Origin: Solirubrobacteraceae bacterium
GTDB lineage: Bacteria; Actinomycetota; Thermoleophilia; Solirubrobacterales; Solirubrobacteraceae
Assembly: GCA_030447275.1 (NCBI GenBank)
Contig: JAUJPF010000042.1
Location: 1 to 34,823, forward strand
Reading direction: 5' to 3'
Length of the DNA stretch: 34,823 nucleotides
Both the position numbers and the translations under genes were made by a program. The notes below the pieces were generated by a model. It was not told the DNA's origin. It searched no databases and worked only from the letters and a program-made list of their open reading frames with translations. Below are positions 25,839 to 31,620 of this stretch, piece after piece (positions within the stretch are counted from its first letter, which is position 1; every line of letters starts with the position of its first letter).

Positions 25839-26905
25839 GGCGTGCGGCCCGCGGCGCGGAGAGCCGGGATCCCCACGCTGACGTCGCGGTCGATGAACGC
25901 GCCGCCGCCCGGGCCGGTGAACAGGTAGGGGACGGGCACGCCGAGACGGACCTCGAGCTCCTGCACGAACGCCTGAGATAGCCCACTGAGGCTCCGACCA
26001 CGCGCTCGCGTCGCGGTCGGCGGCGTCGAGGTAGTCGAGGCCGTGAACGGCGAGGGCGGTCGGGCGGTTCAGGCGCACGGCGTGGGCCGCCTGCCGCCAG
26101 TCGAACTCGGCCACCCGCCTCACGCGGCCCGTGACCGTCGTGTGCTCTTCGACGGGACCCTCGAGTCCTGCGCGGGCGGCGACCTCCGGCCATGACAGCT
26201 CGCCCGGCAGCGGCCCCGACGCCCCCGCCACCCGGATCGGGAACGTCCGCAGCACCATGACGATCTCGTCGACGAGCAGCGGCGACAGCCCCGCCTCCGC
26301 CAGAAAGCCGGCCGCGGTTGTGTCCCGGGCGGTAACGTGCGGATACGGGCCGTGATGCAGCGACAGGCCGGCTCCTGGGTGCCCTCGACGATGACCGTGG
26401 CCCCGCGGTCGACGGCGTCGTTGAGCTCGACGGCGACGTCGCAGACCATGTCGGCCAGGCGAGGATCGTCTTGGGCGAGCGCGACGTCCGGTCCGCGCAT
26501 CGCCTTGCGGGTCAGAGCGGCACCCGTGCCGGTCTCGGTGGAGCCGATCCAGGGTCCGAGCCGCTCGTCTCGCTCCCGGCGGCGGTCGTCTTCGCCGACC
26601 AGCACGGCGCGGCGGTCTACGCCGACCCGTGAGGGGTCGATGGAGAGCCGGTCGATCTCGTCGAGAAGCAGTTCGGCGTCGACTTGCATCCCGGCGCACA
26701 GCAGCAGCCGGGTGCCGGGACTCGTCGCGGCGGCCGGGAGCTGGCGGAGCAGCGCATGGCCGTCGGCGCCGTGGGAGGTGTGCCCGGCGTTCGGGCCGCC
26801 GCAGCGGGCCGCGACGACGTCCCGGCCCTTCGCGGCCAAGTGGGAGACGAGCTTGCCCTTGCCTTCTGAGCCGTACTGGCCGCCGACGACGATGGTGAGG
26901 CTCAT
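25835..26905 (-). CDS. PurZ-like adenylosuccinate synthetase homologue (frameshifted)
   Basis: ATG at 26905 overlaps the previous stop (TGATG). The P-loop reads GGQYGSEGKGK: Ser13 stands where PurA enzymes have the catalytic Asp (GDEGKGK). NAGHT (His42) is kept, as are IGSTETGTGAALTRKAM and VIVEGTQ. After a frameshift near 26370 it continues GLSLHHGPYPHVTARDTTAA, FPIRVAGASGPLPGELSWPE and HTTVTGRVRRVAEFDWRQAA; a second shift near 25980 leads to SQAFVQELEVRLGVPVPYLF and the TGA at 25835. At ~355 residues it is shorter than PurA (~430). In phage PurZ (2-aminoadenylosuccinate synthetase) the Asp is, as I recall, also replaced by Ser and the (d)GMP 2-amino group is tolerated. The likely reaction is aspartate addition to a (d)GMP-like purine. 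The organism's true PurA is expected elsewhere. Confidence 0.75.
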
Positions 26906-27200
26906 CAGCCCTGCCGGGTCGGTCGACGCCTGAGGAACGCGCGGGCGGCGTCGGCGAGATCGAGCGCGTCTATGGGGCGCTGCTCGTCGAACAGCGACGG
27001 CTTGCGCGGCCCGCGCCACCCGGCGGGCTGCACCCACATGGCCCGCAGGCACGGGCCGTGCTCGGCGAGCGCCTGATGGTAGGCGTCGACGGACTCAAGG
27101 ACGACCAAGGGGCGCTCTGCGGTCGAGTCGGTGACGGTGTCGACGTGCGGGCGGCGCAGCGTCCGTGCGAGGCGGCGGGCGTCCGGGCCGACGAGCGCAT
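26905..27200 (-). CDS. Uncharacterised small cluster protein (~97 residues, one base apparently missing)
   Basis: ATG at 27200 follows GAAGAGG at good spacing but opens an Arg/Ser-rich frame. The protein-like frame, shifted by one base, reads LVGPDARRLARTLRRPHVDT, RPLVVLESVDAYHQALAEHG, RAMWVQPAGWRGPRKPSLFD and ends ADAARAFLRRRPTRQG with TGA at 26905. Adding one A after the ATG would give ATGA, ending the upstream gene and opening this one in the right frame; this matches the stop/start overlaps of the next genes. I do not recognise the fold. The conserved-looking Trp/Gly/Pro stretch and an alpha/beta pattern are all that can be said. It is translationally coupled to the PurZ-like gene, so a partner role is possible. 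Confidence 0.5.
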
Positions 27201-28848
27201 CGGACCTCTTCGCCGGCCGAGCAGGGCGGCGCGTCGGGGATCGCGTCGGCGTGCGGGACGATCATCAGGTTCTCCTGCGGAGATCCAAGCGGCTCGTAGT
27301 GGTCGGCGAGGTAGAACGCCCCGACCGTCGCGCTGGTCGCCGCGTCGAGCTCGTCGTGCGTGACGCGAGCCGGGGCCGCAGGCCCCGGACCCCGAATCGG
27401 ACGAGCCCGGCGCGCAGGTGCCGCTGGCTGGCGCGCTTGCGGGGGATGCGCATGACGTCCTGGGCGGCGCCCGGATAGCTCTCGATGACTTCGACGCCCT
27501 CGGCGCGCAGAGCGCCAGCGAGCCGCATGCCGCGGACGGTGAGCGCCTGCATGCTCTGGATCAGGCAGGGATAGACGTTGACACCGCGGCGTTTGAGCTC
27601 GCGTTCGCTTTCGCGCATGATCCCGCCGACGGCGCGGCACGGGCAGTCGTCGGAGGCGCAGTGGCGCCCGCTCGGCAGCGAGAGCGGCGAGTCGATCGAC
27701 ACCAGCCGCGGTCGGCACGCCAGCGTGCGGGCCAGCAGCTCGGCGTCAGAGCCGACGAGCCCGGTGATGACCTGGTCGCCTTCGAGCAGCGCCCAGCCGC
27801 TCGGCTTGGTCTGCGAGCCGGTCAGGTCGATCCCCACCACCCGTGCGAGCGGGTCGCGCATCCGGGCATGCAGCGCACCGAGGGTGAACGCGGCGGTGAC
27901 GAGCTGGCGCGCGGGGAGCTTGACTCGGCCTCGACCTACATGGAGCTGGCGGCCGCGGCGCCGGACGGCCGGCAGCGGCTCGAGGTCGCGGACGGGCGGC
28001 TCGTAGCGCCACGGCACCCAGGTCTGGTGCAGCAGCTCGAGCGCAAGCTGGTCGGTGTCATCGGGCTCGGGATAGGCGACGAGCTCGTGACGGAGCTGGT
28101 CGCAGACGAGCTGTGCCAACGGCCGCAGGACAAGGGTGTCGGCGGCGTTGTAGAGCACGAGCTGCGCGAGCGCTTCGAGGTCGTCGTCGTGCTCGTAGTC
28201 GGCCCAGAGCACGGTGGCCGCGTAGCCGGAGAGGTCCTCGAGGCTTTCCGCGCGGCGCAGTTCCGCGAGGCGCTCGACGGTCTTGAGCGGTCCGGCAAGC
28301 CCGACGCGGCGCGCGAGGAAGCGCAGGTCGAGGTGCGCAGCGGGAAGTCGCAGCTCCGGGAAAGTGCGGTGCAGGAACGGCAGGTCGAAGCGGGCGCCAT
28401 TGAACGTCACCAAGCCGCCGGCGTCGGCGAGCAGCTCGCGGGCGTCGTCGAGGTTGGCGCCGCGGACGAACGTCTCGTAGCGGCCGTGGTGCTCGATGCC
28501 AATGACGGTGACGTGATCGTAGACGGGCGACATGCCGGTCGTCTCGATGTCGACGGACACGAACCGGTCTGAGAAGTCGGCGAAGGTTCGCCACCGCTCC
28601 GAGCTCGGCAGCCACTCGTGGAAGTAGTTGAGGTCCTGCCGGGCGTGTGCGTGGTCGGAGGCGTCAAGCCGGCCGAGGATCTCCGGGCGGTCCGCCCATG
28701 GCGTGCCGCGGAGCGCCTCCCAAGTGTCGATGCCGGCTTGCCACAGCCGGCGTTCGGTGCGGGCGCCGATGCCGGCCAGGTGCACGAACGTGGAGTGCAA
28801 CAGGCCCGTCGCCGACGCCGACGGCGCCTTGGAGATCGGGACGCTCAT
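27197..28848 (-). CDS. HhH + DEDDy 3'-5' exonuclease + DUF429 (RNase H-fold) fusion
   Basis: ATG at 28848; about 550 residues. Residues ~20-50 hold a helix-hairpin-helix (FVHLAGIGARTERRLWQAGI). Residues ~90-245 form a YprB-like DEDDy exonuclease with all motifs: VSVDIETTG (Asp100, Glu102), FNGARFDLPF (Asp155) and YNAADTLVL (Tyr233, Asp237). Residues ~335-550 form a DUF429-type RNase H-like domain: VVGIDLTGSQ (Asp341), LVSIDSPLSLPSG (Asp386), a Cys cluster HCASDDCPC and MRESERELKRRGVNVYPC. A frameshift near 27375 leads to THDELDAATSATVGAFYLAD and ENLMIVPHADAIPDAPPC. The end is probably at ~27197, overlapping the next ATG. It is the first gene of the cluster. The combination suggests single-strand DNA or RNA degradation linked to a second nuclease or regulatory module. 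Confidence 0.75.
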
Positions 28849-28892
28849 GCGGCGAGCCTATGCGAGGTCCACGACGGCCGGGAGCGCGTCGC

Positions 28893-28916
28893 GTCGGGCG
28901 CCCAGTCGGGCGCCCA
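28893..28916. repeat. Tandem 12-bp repeat in the cluster's leader
   Basis: GTCGGGCGCCCA occurs twice in tandem (28893-28904 and 28905-28916), followed by GACGCCCG. Each unit contains the palindrome GGGCGCCC. It lies 45-68 bp upstream of the first cluster ATG (28848), inside the expected 5' UTR or promoter, where it could form hairpins or bind a regulator. Confidence 0.4.
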
Positions 28917-28950
28917 GACGCCCGTCCGGATCTCCGCACCGAGCAGGAGG

Positions 28951-29010
28951 TAGCATAGTGCATGCACAACGAAATCCACTTGGGAGCGATCTGCTCTCAA
29001 TATGGGAGCA
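28951..29010. promoter_or_regulatory. Divergent promoter/operator region of the cluster
   Basis: GTGCATGCAC (28958-28967) is a perfect 10-bp palindrome, next to overlapping -10-like hexamers on both strands (TAGCAT on plus at 28951, TATGCT on minus). Further right TGGGAGC occurs twice as a direct repeat (28981-28987, 29003-29009), and TGCTC (28992-28996) pairs with GAGCA (29006-29010). The region separates the minus-strand cluster from the small plus-strand gene at 29029 and looks like a shared control site. No -35 box is convincing. Confidence 0.4.
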
Positions 29011-29028
29011 GTTTACAGCGGGGACCGG

Positions 29029-29301
29029 ATGGAGGACGAAGAGGCCGATGGCGTGCTGCTCCACAAGCTGCCCCGCGACTCCGTGGGGGTGCGCGCGTGC
29101 GCTCCCATCCGGGCGACCTTCGCCGAGTTGCGCAGCCGGGCGATCGAGGCCGGTTGTGGCCAGGTGACGCGTGACGAGCTGTTCGCCGCGCTCGTGGCGC
29201 AAGCCGACATCGCCGACGACGCAGCGCTCAAGGAGTCGGTCGAGCGCTGGCGCTCCCTGCGAGCCGAAGAACCGCCCGCGGAGTCGCCGGCGGACGACTA
29301 G
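29029..29301 (+). CDS. Small alpha-helical protein, unknown; possible regulator or antitoxin
   Basis: ATG at 29029 is preferred over 29002 because GCGGGGA precedes it at suitable spacing; 90 residues. It reads MEDEEADGVLLHKLPRDSVG, then APIRATFAELRSRAIEAGCG, VTRDELFAALVAQADIADDA and a Glu/Pro-rich acidic end. Several amphipathic helices are predicted by eye, and the Val-Thr-Arg-Asp-Glu-Leu stretch resembles a helix start in DNA-binding or antitoxin-like proteins, but no family is recognised. It is divergent from the nucleotide/patatin cluster and its start lies just downstream of the palindromes, the usual place for a regulator of the cluster. Confidence 0.5.
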   Translation: MEDEEADGVLLHKLPRDSVGVRACAPIRATFAELRSRAIEAGCGQVTRDELFAALVAQADIADDAALKESVERWRSLRAEEPPAESPADD

Positions 29302-29356
29302 CGCTCCCCGTCAAGTGCCGCCAGTCTGAGGGGTCAAAACGCACGAGTGCTTCATT

Positions 29357-29690
29357 TCAGACGCGCGTCACGTCGATGACGCGACCCTTCTGAATGGTGA
29401 CTGCGTGCCGAAGATCGGGATGGCGTTCAGTCCCGCGTCGGTGGCTGCGATGGGAACGGCGCCGACGCGCAGTCCCGGCGTAGCTGTCGGGGTGATGGTT
29501 GAGCGCAGGCGGCGAGTGCGGTGGGAAGCACCTCGCTGTAGCAGGTGTCGCCGATCTTGTAGTCGATCCGAATGCCCGGAATCACGTAGCGGCCGGGCTT
29601 GTCGGCTCGGAAACCGAAGATCAGCTCGACGCCGCGGCGCCCTTCCCGAGTCGCGAGCTCGAGCCCGGAAGCCCTTCAGGGGACGGTCGT
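29357..29690 (-). pseudogene. Remnant of a secreted-type protein at the island's right end
   Basis: Minus-strand frames read PLKGFRARARDSGR, then GVELIFGFRADKPGRYVIPG and IRIDYKIGDTCYSEVLPTAL. A second stretch, VGAVPIAATDAGLNAIPIFG, and an end VTIQKGRVIDVTRV (TGA at 29357) follow after frameshifts. I recognise the 'fRAdrPGrY-ipgi-idYkiGd-cY-evLPtalaaC' style from exported Thermoleophilia proteins but no named family. There is no start; at its 5' side it abuts sigma fragment B at the GGTCGT. Joining to the island's left end would extend it upstream as CAELAVRDDRPLKG. The rest of this ~380-bp gap up to fragment B shows nothing else. Confidence 0.4.
29685..29690 (+). repeat. Right copy of GGTCGT bounding the island
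   Basis: Second copy of the hexamer that also ends fragment A at 20200-20205. The following codons, CGC CAC GAG GCG ATG, are the direct continuation of the sigma reading frame. Confidence 0.45.
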
Positions 29691-29940
29691 GCGCCACGAG
29701 GCGATGGCGGTCCGACGGATGCGCTCCGGCTCGGTCAGCGGCGAGGAGCTCGACTTCGACGCGCGCGTCGACGACGCGATCCCCCAGCTCGAGGAGCGTC
29801 TCGCCCAGGCGGAGCGCTCGGCCCGGTCGGCCGAGGTCCTGCGCCGGCTCAAGCCCGACGAGGCAACCGCCCTGCTGCTCAAGGCCGAAGGGCACTCGTA
29901 CGTCGAGATCGGCGAACGGCAGGGCTGGAGCTACACCAAG
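29686..29940 (+). pseudogene. Central fragment of a sigma-70 family protein (fragment B)
   Basis: 85 uninterrupted codons: VVRHEAMAVRRMRSGSVSGE, ELDFDARVDDAIPQLEERLA, then RRLKPDEATALLLKAEGHSY and VEIGERQGWSYTK, the linker and region 4 (LKPxExxALLLKAEGxSYxEI) of the large Thermoleophilia sigma-70 proteins. Both ends are abrupt: it begins where fragment A stops and ends at SYTK, where fragment C (KVNRAV) begins. Upstream there is no start codon or RBS. The last bases, CTACACCAAGG, are shared with the minus-strand coiled-coil ORF. It is not functional alone. Confidence 0.7.
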
Positions 29941-30160
29941 GAGGCGGCGAGGCCGTTCACGTCGTCCAGCTGCTCGGCCAGCTGGCCCCGCACGCGAAGC
30001 TGCTCCTCACGAAGCTCATCGAGTTCCGCCCACTGGCCCTCGGGGAGCCAGGTCGCGGCGGTGGCGTGGCCCTTGAGTCTCTCGAGCGAGGCGGACCTGC
30101 GTCGTCCGATCGCTCGGCATCGGGAGCGCGATCGGGCTCACGGGGGTCCACGGCGTCATG
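29931..30160 (-). CDS. Small coiled-coil protein downstream of the RM genes, 3' end apparently displaced
   Basis: ATG near 30160 (MTPWTPVSPIALPMPSDRTT); after a one-base shift near 30085 it reads LERLKGHATAATWLPEGQWA, ELDELREEQLRVRGQLAEQL and ends DDVNGLAASLV with TAG at 29931. The last two codons lie in sigma-fragment sequence. If 29942 is joined to 2122 instead, the frame continues SFASRNRA and stops at 2101, directly before the hairpin at 2074-2098. The protein is a charged coiled coil of ~75 residues, perhaps an accessory subunit, and follows the specificity gene by ~70 bp on the same strand. I do not recognise a family. Confidence 0.45.
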
Positions 30161-30231
30161 TGGGGGCCTCCGCTGGGTCGTGTGACCACCGAGCGTGACG
30201 GTCCTCCCGGACGGCAAGGCGCCGTAGTGGA

Positions 30232-31620
30232 CTACTCGACCAAGTCATCCCCGAAGCGCTGCTTCGCTGCGGTCCAACTCTCGTCCGCCTGCGCCTTGAC
30301 CTTGCGGGCCTCGACGCGGTTCTCGGCTTCGACGTCGGCGATCTCGTCCTGGGTCGTGTCGTCGTCCGGGACCGGGATGTACATGGCGTGCACGTCGGCC
30401 GGCGTCAGTCGCGGGTGTGTGTTGCCGCCAGCCATGTGCTTGGTCTGCGTGAGCGTGAGCCGCGAGCGCAGGATCGCCGCCAGGTACTCGCCGCGGGCGC
30501 CCTCATTGGGACGCAGGACGAAGAACTCTGGCGAGCACACCCCGTCGACGTCGGCGAGGTGCACCTTGTTGAGGTACGGCCGGAGCTTCCCGAACAGCAC
30601 GTCACCCGCCTTGAACTGGACGACGTCGCCGGTAGGCAGGTCGTCCTCGTCGGTGCCTGGCAGCAACTCGCCCGTGTCGCGCTCGACGTTCGCGAGGCCG
30701 ACGTAGAAGTCGGTCGGCTTCATGCCCTTCTGCTTGGCCTTGACGAACGTCGCCACTTGGTCGAGCGGGTAGGCGGGGTGCTCGCCGTCGAGGATCGCCC
30801 GCGCGGTGAGCACGCGCTCGGGGTGGAAGAACTCGGCGTTCAGTCGGCCGCCGGCGATGAGCCCGCTGCGCCGGACCGCCCAGGACATCGGGTTGGTGGA
30901 CGGTGGTCGTTCGAGCCCGAGGCGCTGCGCGACCTCTTGGTCGCCCTGGGTGAGCAGGTTGCGGACCGCCTTCATGCGCTGGCGGTAGTGCTCCCAGTGG
31001 CCGTTGAGGTCGTCGACCATCGCCTTCTGCGCCGCCGGGTCGGGGTGCGGGACCATCAGCTCCTTGATCTCCTCGGAGTTGATGTTGGTCATCAGCGCCT
31101 GTCTACTGAAGCGGTTGATCTGGACGCGCCCGACGTCGGAGTTCAGGAACCGGGCCAGGAACTCAGGCAGATACTCGCCCTGATCCTTGATCCGCACGCG
31201 GATTACGTAGGACGCGAAGATCCACGAACCCTCCTGCCGGAAGACCGCGCACTTCCCGACGAGGTCCTTCGAGCCGTTGGTGCGCGTGAAGCACAGGTCG
31301 CCCTTCTTCAGCAGGTACTTCTCCTGCTCGTCCTCGTCGAGCGTCGTGTACTTCAGGAGGTCGAGGTCCCAGTCGCCGTCCTGGAGGTTGGTCATGCGGA
31401 GCATCGGCGTGCCCACTGCCTCCTCGACCGCCTTGGAGGAGCTGCCGTACTGGACTTTGCTCGTGAGGTCCCCGAGGCGGCTGAGGGGATGGCGAAACCG
31501 GCCGAGCAGGTCGGTGACCGTCGGTTCCATGCGGGCGTAGTTGACGTCGGCGCGCACGGCGAGCTGCGAGCGCGGGATCGCGAAGCCGAGCGCCGGGCGT
31601 GGTGGGGCGAGCGCGCTCAC
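30232..31620 (-). CDS. hsdS: Restriction-modification specificity (S) subunit
   Basis: 462 residues from a GTG at 31620 that overlaps the methyltransferase stop (GTGA). Two target-recognition repeats are evident. The first reads PLSRLGDLTSKVQYGSSSKA, LKKGDLCFTRTNGSKDLVGK and LARFLNSDVGRVQINRFSRQ. The second reads PAYPLDQVATFVKAKQKG, FKAGDVLFGKLRPYLNKVHL and HMAGGNTHPRLTPADVHAMY. Each is followed by a conserved helix (AQKAMVDDLNGHWEHYRQRM and DEIADVEAENRVEARKVKAQ), the classical two-TRD layout of HsdS. It directs the partner enzyme to a bipartite DNA site. The frame is intact and coupled to the upstream gene. Confidence 0.88.
   Translation of the reverse strand: MSALAPPRPALGFAIPRSQLAVRADVNYARMEPTVTDLLGRFRHPLSRLGDLTSKVQYGSSSKAVEEAVGTPMLRMTNLQDGDWDLDLLKYTTLDEDEQEKYLLKKGDLCFTRTNGSKDLVGKCAVFRQEGSWIFASYVIRVRIKDQGEYLPEFLARFLNSDVGRVQINRFSRQALMTNINSEEIKELMVPHPDPAAQKAMVDDLNGHWEHYRQRMKAVRNLLTQGDQEVAQRLGLERPPSTNPMSWAVRRSGLIAGGRLNAEFFHPERVLTARAILDGEHPAYPLDQVATFVKAKQKGMKPTDFYVGLANVERDTGELLPGTDEDDLPTGDVVQFKAGDVLFGKLRPYLNKVHLADVDGVCSPEFFVLRPNEGARGEYLAAILRSRLTLTQTKHMAGGNTHPRLTPADVHAMYIPVPDDDTTQDEIADVEAENRVEARKVKAQADESWTAAKQRFGDDLVE

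Larger units (their letters stand above)
20206..29690. mobile_element. Putative accessory island (~9.5 kb) inserted in a sigma-70 gene
   Basis: The segment separates sigma fragments A and B, is bounded by GGTCGT on each side, and its removal restores a continuous sigma reading frame. It carries gene remnants at both ends and, in the middle, a five-helix membrane protein and the patatin/PurZ-like/deaminase-fold cluster. Joining the right end to the left end extends the minus-strand secreted-protein remnant as CAELAVRDDRPLKGF, as expected if a circle opened inside that gene. There is no recombinase, no terminal inverted repeat and no tRNA, so the mechanism is unknown. The boundaries are precise but the interpretation is inference; an assembly artefact is possible. 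Confidence 0.45.

Noticed and set aside
25838..26699. A single large protein spanning the PurZ-like C-terminus and the deaminase-fold gene (one open frame 25185-26699)
   Set aside because: Continuity is produced by a frameshift near 25980; the other frame gives a natural PurZ-like end with a GTGA overlap.
20206..29690. Classical transposon or prophage
   Set aside because: No transposase, integrase, terminal inverted repeats or structural phage genes; only short shared hexamers mark the edges.
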